Assembly (NCBI GenBank): GCA_021796275.1
Contig: JAJYOI010000012.1
Span: 1-49,678, forward strand
Origin: Bacteroidota bacterium
GTDB taxonomy: Bacteria > Bacteroidota > Ignavibacteria > UBA10030 > UBA8401
Direction: 5' to 3'
Length of the DNA stretch: 49,678 nt
A program made the translations under genes and the position numbers. The notes under the pieces are model-generated. The model was given only the letters and a program-made list of their open reading frames with translations, did no database searches and was not told where the DNA came from. Below, one piece after another: positions 23,767 to 32,562 of the stretch. Positions within the stretch are counted from its first letter, which is position 1. The number at the start of each line of letters is the position of its first letter.

Positions 23767-26439
23767 ATGCCGCAGCAAACAGAACATCAGCGTACCGCAG
23801 CACCACTTTTCCCCCTCTTCTTTTTTCTTGCCGCAATTTTCCTTACAGGATGTTCGCATGAAAACCATGAACCGGCTGAACAGGCAAAACATCTTCGTGC
23901 AGAGGCGGTCCGTTTTGAAGCGCAGGAACAATTTGTCAGCGCTGAAAAATTGTATGCACAGATCGTGCCGCTCGACCGGCAGCTTGGCTCCGCTGTAATT
24001 CTTGCGGCAGATCTTTCAACGCTTGCACGGCTGCAATCTTTGAACGGAAATTTTTCCTCTGCCCTCAGCAATTTCAATGATGCGCTTGCGCAATACCAGC
24101 TTCTCGGCGACCAGTCATCTCAACTCCACACAATGCTTGCGCTCGGGCATGTGAACCTTATGCTCGATCAGTTGCCCGATGCAATTCATTGGTATCAGGA
24201 ATCGTTGACCTTCGCCAAACTTTTTCTCGATACTCTCGGTGTGGCGCAAGCAAACGAAGAACTGGGCGAAGCATTGAAGTTTTCCCGGCGATTCACCGCA
24301 TCCATTCACTATTACGATACTGCGTTCAAGGCTTACACATCACGCAGCGATTCCGCGGGAATGCTTCGCACTTTGACGCAGCTTGGCACGTGCTGGGCGG
24401 CGCTTCATGCGAACGATGAAAGCCGGGATGCTTTTTCAGAAGCGTCGGAGATTGCGCGCGCATTAAATCGCCCGTTGACGACCGCGCATTTCCTTTATGA
24501 CTATGGCACAGGAATGGAATTGCTGGAACAATGGAGCGACGCAGTGCGACTTTTCGATAATGGAATCCAATTACTGAATTCCATACCCTCCGCTTCTTCG
24601 CAGAACAATAAATTGATTGTACATCTCTTTGAAGCGTGCGGAGAAGTGTACAAACACAATTTTGCTTTTCAGTTGGCAAAGGAAAATTTCGTTCAGGCGT
24701 ACACCGTCGCAAGAAAAGATAATGACAAAATTGCTATCGGTTATCTCCTGCTCGCCATTGCCGACTGCGAGCGCAAATCGGCGGCGATAAATCATTCACA
24801 GGTTGCTGAAATCAATGCTGAAAATTTTTATGAGCAAGCTCTTACGTTCTTCGTGCGCGTCGGAAACATCAGCGGCGAAGCGGCAACAACATACCGGCTT
24901 GCGCTCATGAAAGAAGGCGAGGGAAATTCCGGCGCGGCGCTCGCATTATACAAACGCGTGTTTGATCTTCGTTTCTCAGAACTGGGCGAATACAGAAACC
25001 TTGCCGACGATGCGCCATTCTACAATCTCGGAAATAGTGAAAACGATTTTGCGGTACCTCGCAGCAGCGAGACGTTTTGGTACCGGCGGCTTGTCAGCAT
25101 GTTGGTAAAATTGGGGCATTATAATGAGGCATTAGCGTATTTTGAAAAAGGAAAATCAAAAACGCAATGGACGGATTTGCAATCGCTTTCGTTTTCTTTT
25201 GCCGACCCCCCGCTGAACAATGCAGTGCGTTCATTCCAAATAAAACTGGAAAATCTTCGGGCAAAAGAAATTGAGTTTTCGTACCAACACGCACTCGATG
25301 CGGGCCAACGCGACGCACAACAATTCAACGCACTGCAAAACGCAATCACTGCCGACACGGCATCCGTCAATGCAATCGCGGCGGATCTGTCAGCACGTTA
25401 TCCGCAGAAAGAAATTCTTTTTCGTCCGCCGGTCATCAATCCGGATGAACTGCGTTCAAGCCTTGACGACAATACCGCTGTGATCGATTATTTTTTTGCA
25501 GACGATGCCGTTATGATTTTTGTCATCAGCAATCAAGGTGTTTCAACATCGGTTGTCCCTGTTATTCCGGAAAGAATCGCAGAGAAAATGCGTTTGTATC
25601 AATTTATGGTGAAGGAGAAAATTTTTCAGATCGGTACCGGCTTAGGCGAATCAATTGACCTTGACGCGCTTTCACACCAATTGTATGCAGTGCTCATCAA
25701 GCCCGTCGAGTACGCTTTGCACAGGCAGATTATCATCATACCACCGCAGACGCAGGAACGTTTCCCTTTTCATGCTCTTTTCTCTTCTGAAATCCGGAAC
25801 GAACCTCTCATCGCACGTTTCGATGTTTCCTATGTGCCGTTTCTCGCACTGGTAAAAACTATTCCGCCACTGCCGCGCTCAGTCAATTCTGTGGCGGCCA
25901 TCGGCGACCCGCGCGGAAAAAATTTCCCGCTCGATCTTGAGCTGCGAAATATTCAAAACGTGTTCCGTAAAACTTCCATCGTTTTCGGGCACACTGCAAC
26001 CGGCCATGCGCTCTTTAACGCAACAGGAGACGTTTTACAACTTGCAACAGAATTCGATACCGACAGTTCAAACTCGCTCCGGCAAACATTTGTACTTTCG
26101 TCCGGTGATATTTCCAGCCCCGGCATTGATGTTCCCGTTAGTGCCCTCTGTCAAACTTTTTCATTCCCAATTGTGTATCTTTTTGATCAAGAACAGGATG
26201 AAAACGGCCTCGAACCATTGCATGCGCTTTTATGTTTCATCAATGGCTCTTCAATGGTAATAGAAAACCTGATGCCGGTCGGAACAAGTGAACGCAAGTT
26301 GTTTTCAGAAAAATTCTATTCATCATTATCACATTATGCACCGAACGATGCGTATCGTTCTGCGATCAATGCATTTCTAACAACTCAAAACTATTCTTCA
26401 GTGTACCAATGGGCGCCTTATTTCAAATTCGGAAAATAA
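23767..26439 (+). CDS. TPR-CHAT lipoprotein with degenerate catalytic residues
   Basis: 890 residues. A signal sequence ends in the lipobox LTGC (Cys29), so it is an envelope lipoprotein. Residues ~40-450 are TPR repeats (AEKLYAQIVPLDRQLGSA; SALSNFNDALAQYQLLGD; AIHWYQESLTFAKLF), followed by a helical linker. From ~560 a CHAT (caspase/separase-like) domain can be followed: NTAVIDYFFADDAVMIFVIS, RQIIIIPPQTQERFPFHALF, FDVSYVPFLALV, IGDPRG. The His block (usually HFATHG) is LQLATEF and the Cys block (usually LSAC) is LFDQ, so both catalytic residues seem lost; the trailing FINGSSMVIENLMPV still fits. ATG 23767 is preferred to TTG 23713. The 3' end overlaps the subtilase start by 31 nt. Confidence 0.82.
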   Translation: MPQQTEHQRTAAPLFPLFFFLAAIFLTGCSHENHEPAEQAKHLRAEAVRFEAQEQFVSAEKLYAQIVPLDRQLGSAVILAADLSTLARLQSLNGNFSSALSNFNDALAQYQLLGDQSSQLHTMLALGHVNLMLDQLPDAIHWYQESLTFAKLFLDTLGVAQANEELGEALKFSRRFTASIHYYDTAFKAYTSRSDSAGMLRTLTQLGTCWAALHANDESRDAFSEASEIARALNRPLTTAHFLYDYGTGMELLEQWSDAVRLFDNGIQLLNSIPSASSQNNKLIVHLFEACGEVYKHNFAFQLAKENFVQAYTVARKDNDKIAIGYLLLAIADCERKSAAINHSQVAEINAENFYEQALTFFVRVGNISGEAATTYRLALMKEGEGNSGAALALYKRVFDLRFSELGEYRNLADDAPFYNLGNSENDFAVPRSSETFWYRRLVSMLVKLGHYNEALAYFEKGKSKTQWTDLQSLSFSFADPPLNNAVRSFQIKLENLRAKEIEFSYQHALDAGQRDAQQFNALQNAITADTASVNAIAADLSARYPQKEILFRPPVINPDELRSSLDDNTAVIDYFFADDAVMIFVISNQGVSTSVVPVIPERIAEKMRLYQFMVKEKIFQIGTGLGESIDLDALSHQLYAVLIKPVEYALHRQIIIIPPQTQERFPFHALFSSEIRNEPLIARFDVSYVPFLALVKTIPPLPRSVNSVAAIGDPRGKNFPLDLELRNIQNVFRKTSIVFGHTATGHALFNATGDVLQLATEFDTDSSNSLRQTFVLSSGDISSPGIDVPVSALCQTFSFPIVYLFDQEQDENGLEPLHALLCFINGSSMVIENLMPVGTSERKLFSEKFYSSLSHYAPNDAYRSAINAFLTTQNYSSVYQWAPYFKFGK

Positions 26440-29360
26440 ATTTCATCATCGTTTTCATTACGCTGACATTTTTTTCTGTGCCGGCGCATGCAGGAGTTCG
26501 CACCAGCAACAATAGCGCCGGAATTCATCGCACCAATGTTCTTCCGGGTATCGTTGTCGTAAAATTCCGTTCTATCAACGACCCTGCGGCACAAACCATG
26601 TTAAGAAAATACGGTGCGTATTCCACCGGCGGCGGACTTTCGCAATTGGCACAGCACGATCGATACTTCCAGAAATTCCCACAGGCAAAACTGATTCAGG
26701 CATTTCCAAAAGCGGCGGCTGAAGCTGCCGCAAAAGCTGCCGGGCTTGACCGAGTTCAATATTATACATTTTCGTTCGCACTCGATCCGTTCGCCGTCGC
26801 AGAAGAACTTTCAAAAAGTCCGCTCGTTGAATATGCCGAGCCGCATTACATTTACCACGAAGAATCCACGCCAAACGATCCCGGCTATTCCCAGCAAAAT
26901 TATCTCACACAAATAAAAGCGGACACCGCCTGGGGCATTACAAAGGGAGACTCATCCGTTATCATCGGAATCGTTGACAGCGGCGTTGATTGGCTTCATC
27001 CCGACCTTGCGGCAAACATCCACATCAATTCTGCTGAAGACATTAATCACAATGGTAAGTTCGATACAACTTCTTCTTCTCAAGGCGGCGATCTCAACGG
27101 CATTGATGACGACAACAACGGCTATGTTGATGATGTGATCGGCTGGGATTTTGCCGGTGCTGACGGCGTAACGCCGGACAACAATCCGGCACCGGGCAAC
27201 GAACATGGAACGCATGTTGCCGGAATAGCTGCCGCCAAAGGTGACAACGGAATTGGAATAGCCGGCGTTGCTTTCAATTGCAAAATTCTTCCGGTCAAAA
27301 CCGGCGTTGACAACAACCCGAACGGAGAAATTCTTTACGGCTACGAAGGAATAAAATATGCGGCGGACAATGGCGCGCAAATTATCAATTGCAGTTGGGG
27401 AGGCACCGATTATTCTCAATTCGGAGCGGACATTATTCGCTATGCAATGGTAAAAGGTGCACTCGTTGTTGCCGCTGCGGGAAACGAAAACGTATCGTCT
27501 CCGCATTATCCTTCCGACTTGCCCGGCGTGCTTTCCGTCGCTTCTGTTTCTCCATCCGATGTGAAATCATACTTTTCAAATTTCGGCTATCGGATTGATG
27601 TCGATGCGCCGGGGGAAAATATTTATAGCACTCTTCCGAATAACAGTTACGGGGAAATGAGCGGCACTTCAATGGCAAGCCCGATGGCGGCGGGCGTTGC
27701 CGCACTTGTCAAATCATTTCATCCGGCATGGACGCCGGATCAAGTGCGCGAACAAGTGCGCGTCACGGCTGATAATATTGATAATCTGAATTCCGGTTAT
27801 GCGAATCAGCTTGGATTTGGAAGAATAGACGCGCTGCGCGCTGTCAGCCTCACATCGCCGGGCGTCGGACTTGTTTCGTTCACCGCTTCGGATTCTGCAT
27901 TGGGAAACAACAACGGCTCACTCGAATCGGGAGAAAAAGTTGAACTCTTCTGCACATTTGAAAATTATCTTTCACAAAGCGGAAGTTTAACGATCACGCT
28001 TTCTTCAAAAAGTCCGTATGTCACCGTTCATGACTCGTCAATTCAAATCAGTGCGCTTGGAGAGCTTCAATCGGCGACCAACAGCTCTCACCCGTTCGTT
28101 ATTCAGATCGGCTCATCAGCACCGGCAAATTATATTGCAACGCTCGTCTTCTCCATCCACGATAACAACGGAACGTACGACGATTACGCGCCGCTGAGGC
28201 TCTTACTGAATGCGTCATTCCGCGATGCCGACGTCGGAACTGTGGCGCTCACATTCAACAATCACGGCAATCTCGGATTTGACGATTATCCTAACAATCT
28301 CGCCGGCGACGGCTTCTACGACAAGCTAACGCAAACAAATCTTTTGTTTGAAGGTGCGTTCATGGCTGGCGTGAGCGATACGAAGCTGGTTGATGTTGCA
28401 CGGGATAGTACCGGAAATGAAGAAGATTCCGATTTTACACCGCTCGCGCCGTTGAGCATTTTTACTCCCGGCTCGCGATCCGATCAGGAAATTGTATCAC
28501 AATTTACAGATGCCGCAGCAACCAGTAATCGCCTCGGCATCAGCGTTCAAACACGGAGCTTCGCTTTCAAAAATCCGCCGTCGGATAACACTGTCATCAT
28601 TCGCTACCGAATTACAAATACTTCAGGTGCAACATTATCGGATTTGTATTGCGGAACATTTTTCGATTGGGATGTCGGTTCGGCGATGAACAATATTGCG
28701 GAGTACGATGCCGCATACAATCTCGGTTACGTGTATGATGTGACGAAAACGGATTCAACATTTGCAGGTGTAGCGGTGCTGAGCGGCAGCGGTTCGACAC
28801 AATTTCACGCCATCAACAATGCCGGCGATTCTTCGTGGCAAATTTACGACGGTTTTTCCAAGGCTGAAAAATGGGATGGCATGCACAACGGAATTTCAAA
28901 AACAAGCGCCGGTGTCGGAGACGTGTCGTGCGTTATCGGAACGGGACCGGTGACTCTCGCAAGCGGCGATTCAACAACATTTGCAATCGCGGTGATGGCA
29001 AGCCCGACGCTTTCAGATCTGATTTCCACAACATCCGCCGCGCAGCAGAAATGGAGCTACATCAGTTCCGCTCCATCGGCACCGACTACCACGCCACTGT
29101 CTTTTGCGCTTGAACAAAATTACCCGAACCCATTCAATCCGACAACAATAATCAATTACCAATTACCAATGACCAATGACGTGACGTTGAAAGTGTATGA
29201 TGTTCTTGGCAGAGAAGTAGCAACGCTGGTAAATGAACAGAAGTCGCCCGGAACATATACTGTAAATTTTGACGGAAGCAGATTTGCGAGCGGCGTGTAT
29301 TTTTACCGTTTACGTGCAGGAAGTTTTGTTTCGACAAAAAGAATGGTGTTATTGAAATAA
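26409..29360 (+). CDS. Secreted subtilisin-like protease (S8) with T9SS C-terminal domain
   Basis: 983 residues. Signal peptide ends near VPAHAG; an inhibitor-type propeptide follows (to ~150, ending LVEYAEPHYIYHEES). The catalytic triad is intact: Asp190 in IVDSGVDWLHPDL, His266 in NEHGTHVAGIAAA, Ser421 in GTSMASPMAAGVAAL. Residues ~490-890 are beta-sandwich-like repeats. The last ~85 residues are a type IX secretion sorting domain (ALEQNYPNPFNPTT, VTLKVYDVLGREVATLVNE, GVYFYRLRAGS, MVLLK), so export through the outer membrane is expected. It starts at ATG 26409 inside the CHAT gene, in another frame and without a separate promoter, so translation is probably coupled. Its own signal peptide argues against a frameshift fusion. 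Confidence 0.93.
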   Translation: MGALFQIRKINFIIVFITLTFFSVPAHAGVRTSNNSAGIHRTNVLPGIVVVKFRSINDPAAQTMLRKYGAYSTGGGLSQLAQHDRYFQKFPQAKLIQAFPKAAAEAAAKAAGLDRVQYYTFSFALDPFAVAEELSKSPLVEYAEPHYIYHEESTPNDPGYSQQNYLTQIKADTAWGITKGDSSVIIGIVDSGVDWLHPDLAANIHINSAEDINHNGKFDTTSSSQGGDLNGIDDDNNGYVDDVIGWDFAGADGVTPDNNPAPGNEHGTHVAGIAAAKGDNGIGIAGVAFNCKILPVKTGVDNNPNGEILYGYEGIKYAADNGAQIINCSWGGTDYSQFGADIIRYAMVKGALVVAAAGNENVSSPHYPSDLPGVLSVASVSPSDVKSYFSNFGYRIDVDAPGENIYSTLPNNSYGEMSGTSMASPMAAGVAALVKSFHPAWTPDQVREQVRVTADNIDNLNSGYANQLGFGRIDALRAVSLTSPGVGLVSFTASDSALGNNNGSLESGEKVELFCTFENYLSQSGSLTITLSSKSPYVTVHDSSIQISALGELQSATNSSHPFVIQIGSSAPANYIATLVFSIHDNNGTYDDYAPLRLLLNASFRDADVGTVALTFNNHGNLGFDDYPNNLAGDGFYDKLTQTNLLFEGAFMAGVSDTKLVDVARDSTGNEEDSDFTPLAPLSIFTPGSRSDQEIVSQFTDAAATSNRLGISVQTRSFAFKNPPSDNTVIIRYRITNTSGATLSDLYCGTFFDWDVGSAMNNIAEYDAAYNLGYVYDVTKTDSTFAGVAVLSGSGSTQFHAINNAGDSSWQIYDGFSKAEKWDGMHNGISKTSAGVGDVSCVIGTGPVTLASGDSTTFAIAVMASPTLSDLISTTSAAQQKWSYISSAPSAPTTTPLSFALEQNYPNPFNPTTIINYQLPMTNDVTLKVYDVLGREVATLVNEQKSPGTYTVNFDGSRFASGVYFYRLRAGSFVSTKRMVLLK
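29155..29182 (+). repeat. Heptamer repeat within the protease sorting domain
   Basis: Units ATTACCA, ATTACCA, ATGACCA and partial ATGACGT in 7-nt phase, coding for the NYQLPMTN loop. A 7-nt period cannot be explained by codon structure. It resembles the TTGGTCA heptamer family described in cyanobacteria (its complement is TGACCAA). Confidence 0.6.
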
Positions 29361-29367
29361 GGTTTTG

Positions 29368-29395
29368 GGTGTTAGGTATTAGGCGCTGGGAGTTA
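29368..29395. repeat. Heptamer repeat after the protease gene
   Basis: Four 7-mers in a row: GGTGTTA, GGTATTA, GGCGCTG, GGAGTTA. It starts 7 nt after the protease stop and ends in the arm of the hairpin at 29392-29426. Confidence 0.55.
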
Positions 29396-29426
29396 GAACA
29401 TTGGAAACAGTATCCAGTATTCTAAC
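29392..29426. terminator. Hairpin between convergent genes
   Basis: GTTAGAA / TTCTAAC (7 bp) enclosing TGGA / TCCA with a 7-nt loop; the 3-nt steps between the stems can mostly pair. It lies between two converging stop codons and may end transcription from both sides, but there is no long T-run. Confidence 0.45.
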
Positions 29427-29442
29427 TTCTGAATTCTAACTA

Positions 29443-30342
29443 TTATTCGCTTCGACGAATTTTCACGCTCCCCAGCCCTGATTCAACGTAGACGTCCATC
29501 TTACCTTTTGCGCTGTCATAATTCGGCGTTATGTATGTTCCTTTATGTTCTTCAGTAAACTCGTGATCAATGGTAAAACTTGAGAGCCATGTATCGTTGT
29601 ACAACACCTTTGCCCCGATGTTCTTTGGAATATCAAGCGTAACGGCGCCAAGTCCGATTTTGATTCGTACATTTACTTCCCGCGTCAATTCGCCTGCGAA
29701 ATTCAAATAGTATGTTCCTACGCCGCCTTCGAAAGTGAAGCGACGAAAGTTCGCATTGCACAGGCTGTTGCCGATAAATTTGCTGACTCCGGATTCGATT
29801 TGAAAATTGTCGATCACACTTTCGTTGGGTTTTCCAAAAGTCAGCTCCGTTGAGCTTGCCCCGGTGCTCAGCTTAAAATCTTTGACATTCAATCCGGACA
29901 AATCGAAATCTCCTTTGCCGACACCTAACTCAATGTCCATTGACAGCGGTACGGCATCGGTAAACCGCAAGTACCATGACCCGGATTCAAAGCCAGAAAA
30001 ATTATTGCTTTCTCGGTCATCATCGCTATGAAAGCTGAACGAATGGTTCCCGTCATTGCTGCGGTCAACGTTCAGATATCCAACATCGCCCTTCAGCCGA
30101 TAATCAACATCAACGTTTGTCTTCTCTTCGTTGTTCGTCTTCAGATCAAAGACAAGAATTTTCTCCGGCGCACCTTTTCCGATAATCACCGTCCCAAACG
30201 CTGATTCAAGCTTCACGCGCACTTCGCGTTCACTGGTCTTTTTAATTTCCTTGTGATAACCTCCTGCCAGCGCAATGGTTGCCGCACAGAAAACCATTGT
30301 CAGCGATATGCACCAAGAGCAATATGCAGCACTTCTTCTCAT
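29443..30342 (-). CDS. Secreted beta-rich protein, LiaF/toastrack-like
   Basis: 299 residues with a signal peptide (to about ALAGG). After it comes repeating beta sequence with periodic Gly, e.g. RVKLESAFGTVIIGKGAPEK, SMDIELGVGKGDFDLSGLNV, NVRIKIGLGAVTLDIPKNIG and VYVESGLGSVKIRR. These recurring gxGxxxhxhP patterns look like the LiaF C-terminal/toastrack type of beta-helix-like domain, which often accompanies envelope-stress regulators. It is 59 nt downstream of an ECF sigma factor gene on the same strand, in the place where an anti-sigma factor would be expected, but it has no cytoplasmic part or zinc-binding anti-sigma motif. Role unknown; a sensor or effector of the sigma factor is possible. 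Confidence 0.65.
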   Translation of the reverse strand: MRRSAAYCSWCISLTMVFCAATIALAGGYHKEIKKTSEREVRVKLESAFGTVIIGKGAPEKILVFDLKTNNEEKTNVDVDYRLKGDVGYLNVDRSNDGNHSFSFHSDDDRESNNFSGFESGSWYLRFTDAVPLSMDIELGVGKGDFDLSGLNVKDFKLSTGASSTELTFGKPNESVIDNFQIESGVSKFIGNSLCNANFRRFTFEGGVGTYYLNFAGELTREVNVRIKIGLGAVTLDIPKNIGAKVLYNDTWLSSFTIDHEFTEEHKGTYITPNYDSAKGKMDVYVESGLGSVKIRRSE

Positions 30343-30401
30343 CGTTGTTAAAAAACTCCTGCTTCTTTTACGCAGAAATACAGGCAGAGTTGCATGTGCA
30401 G

Positions 30402-31088
30402 TTAATAATTCTGGATTTTTTTCCGAAGTGATTTGTAGAGCATTTCACGGGCACGAAAGATGTGGGCTTTCACCGTTCCAATAGGCAGGTGCAGCGTATC
30501 GGCAATTTCCTGATAATCCTTTTCTTCCGAATGCCGCATGATGATGACCGTGCGGTACTTCGACGGCAGCGATTTGATAGCACGCTCAAGAAACTTGCTT
30601 CTTTGGACGGCGATCAAATCCCGGTCCGGCTCATAAGTAGAGTCAGGAATTTCAAATGTCATGTCGCCGTCTTTGGAGTCAATCGGCTTGTCAATAGAAA
30701 ACGTTTGCAGCTTGCGTTTGCGGAGAAAATCGATGCAATTGTTGGAAGCAATCTTGAACAGCCATGTCGAAAATGCAAACTCCTCATTGAAATTCGCCAG
30801 CGAAGCAAACGCTTTAATGAATGCTTCCTGCGTCAGGTCCTCCACTTCGTCTTTCTTGTGAATCATCCGGTACAAAAGATTGAAGACCTGATCATGATAT
30901 TTTTTTTCGATGGCGCGGTATGCAGTTTGATCACCGCTCAACGCAGCGCCGATAAGGCGTGAATCTTCCGCGCGGGAATCGAGCTTGCGCTGGCTGAGTT
31001 CTCCCACCGCAGGACGCGAGGGTCGGGAAGGTTTCTTGCGTGAAGCGGTACGTTTTGCTTTCGTCATTGAATGCTTAAGCGCTGTCAT
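30402..31088 (-). CDS. ECF-type RNA polymerase sigma factor
   Basis: 228 residues. Region 2 is clear (FNLLYRMIHKKDEVEDLTQE, AFIKAFASLANFNEEFAFST, WLFKIASNNCIDFLRKRK), as is region 4 (SLPSKYRTVIIMRHSEEKDY, QEIADTLHLPIGTVKAHIFR). It directs transcription of a small regulon, usually in response to envelope or oxidative stress. The ~40-residue N-terminal extension is Lys/Arg/Ser/Pro-rich, beyond a usual ECF factor. ATG 31088 or 31067; neither has a good ribosome-binding site. No anti-sigma factor adjoins; the next gene encodes a secreted beta-rich protein. Divergent from purA. Confidence 0.93.
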   Translation of the reverse strand: MTALKHSMTKAKRTASRKKPSRPSRPAVGELSQRKLDSRAEDSRLIGAALSGDQTAYRAIEKKYHDQVFNLLYRMIHKKDEVEDLTQEAFIKAFASLANFNEEFAFSTWLFKIASNNCIDFLRKRKLQTFSIDKPIDSKDGDMTFEIPDSTYEPDRDLIAVQRSKFLERAIKSLPSKYRTVIIMRHSEEKDYQEIADTLHLPIGTVKAHIFRAREMLYKSLRKKIQNY

Positions 31089-31208
31089 GAAATTGCAACG
31101 AGAAATTAGTCAAAAAATCAAGGAATTGCAAACTGCGGCTCACAGCAAATATTTCTTGAAAAATTTCTATCGTAAACTGTTTCCGCAGGATTTCTACGAT
31201 TGACCGTC

Positions 31209-31237
31209 TTGTGAATGCTTCGCTTTTTTTGTACTAT
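31209..31237 (+). promoter_or_regulatory. Predicted purA promoter
   Basis: TTGTGA (31209-31214), 17-nt spacer, TACTAT (31232-31237); leader of about 45 nt to ATG 31287. It supports starting purA at 31287 rather than at an upstream in-frame ATG. Confidence 0.45.
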
Positions 31238-31286
31238 GATGATGTTATTATACTCTCACCGATTACATCGAACAACAGGAACAATC

Positions 31287-32555
31287 ATGCCAGTTACTAT
31301 TATTGTAGGAGCCCAATGGGGCGACGAAGGAAAAGGAAAAGTTGTTGACCTTCTCAGCAAAGACATTGACATCGTTGCACGCTATCAAGGCGGCGCTAAT
31401 GCCGGCCATACGGTAGTGATCGGAGAAAAAGAATACGTTCTCCATCTTATTCCCTCCGGAATTTTTCATCGCCATGTTTCGTGCGTTATCGGCAACGGTG
31501 TTGTCATCGATCCAATTGCATTAATGGAAGAAATTGCGATGATCAAATCCTTCAATGTCAAAATTGAAGGACGATTGTTCATCAGCCATAACGCGCATCT
31601 CATCATGCCATATCACAAATTGTTGGATTCGATACGAGAACAAGGCGCGAACAAAATCGGAACTACCGGACGCGGCATCGGTCCGGCGTACATCGACAAA
31701 TACATGCGCACGGGAATCCGGGTTGTTGACTTGCTTAACCGCGATGTTCTGTGCAGAAAATTGAAAGCGAACATCGAGGAAAAAAACCAGATCCTCAGCA
31801 AAGTGTACGGTTCAAAGGAACTGGACGTTGACAAGATCATCAGCGAGTATGAAGAATTCGATAAAAAAATTGACCCCTACATTACCGACACGGCGGCATA
31901 TCTTCATGATGCTCTCAGCAAGAAAAAAAATATTCTCGCGGAAGGCGCGCAAGGTGCGCTGCTTGATGTCGACCATGGAACGTATCCGTATGTCACTTCT
32001 TCAAATCCGACAAGCGGCGGCGCGTGCACAGGGCTCGGCATTCCGCCGACGGCAATTAAAAACATTATCGGCATTGTAAAAGCGTACACAACGCGCGTCG
32101 GCAACGGCCCTTTTCCAACCGAATTAAATAATGCGACTGGCGAACAACTCCGAAAAATCGGCGGCGAGTACGGCGCCACCACCGGACGGCCGCGGCGCTG
32201 CGGCTGGCTCGATTTGGTAAGCCTCACTTATTCAATCCGAATCAACGGCATCCGCGAAATTGCCCTTACAAAACTGGACGTGCTTGATAGCTTCGATGAA
32301 ATCAAGATGTGCACTGCTTATAACGCCGGCGGCAGCGTTCTAAAATCCTTCCCGACTGACATTCAAACATTGGAAAAGATCGAGCCGGTGTACAGAACGA
32401 TGAAAGGATGGAAAGAAAAAATTTCAGGAGTGAAAAAATTCAAGCTGCTTCCGAAGAATGCTCAACGGTATATTGAACTGATTCAAAAACTATCGGGCGC
32501 AAAAGTTTCCATCGTTTCTGTCGGGGCACGCCGCGACCAGACGATCAAAATGTAA
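31287..32555 (+). CDS. purA: Adenylosuccinate synthetase
   Basis: 422 residues. It joins IMP and aspartate using GTP, the first committed step to AMP. Motifs: VGAQWGDEGKGKVVD (P-loop and catalytic Asp), YQGGANAGHTV (catalytic His), NGVVIDP, TTGRGIGPAY, EGAQGALLDVDHGTYPYVTS and TGRPRRCGW. I start at MPVTIIVGAQW, the family's usual beginning, with AGGA upstream; the open frame extends 24 residues further (31215) but those are unlike the family. The histidine kinase follows 7 nt later. Confidence 0.97.
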   Translation: MPVTIIVGAQWGDEGKGKVVDLLSKDIDIVARYQGGANAGHTVVIGEKEYVLHLIPSGIFHRHVSCVIGNGVVIDPIALMEEIAMIKSFNVKIEGRLFISHNAHLIMPYHKLLDSIREQGANKIGTTGRGIGPAYIDKYMRTGIRVVDLLNRDVLCRKLKANIEEKNQILSKVYGSKELDVDKIISEYEEFDKKIDPYITDTAAYLHDALSKKKNILAEGAQGALLDVDHGTYPYVTSSNPTSGGACTGLGIPPTAIKNIIGIVKAYTTRVGNGPFPTELNNATGEQLRKIGGEYGATTGRPRRCGWLDLVSLTYSIRINGIREIALTKLDVLDSFDEIKMCTAYNAGGSVLKSFPTDIQTLEKIEPVYRTMKGWKEKISGVKKFKLLPKNAQRYIELIQKLSGAKVSIVSVGARRDQTIKM

Positions 32556-32562
32556 CACACAC

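Noticed and set aside
26380..26460. Programmed frameshift joining the CHAT protein and the subtilase
   Set aside because: The subtilase has its own ATG and complete signal peptide just after the overlap; no slippery sequence is evident. Overlapping translational coupling explains it better.
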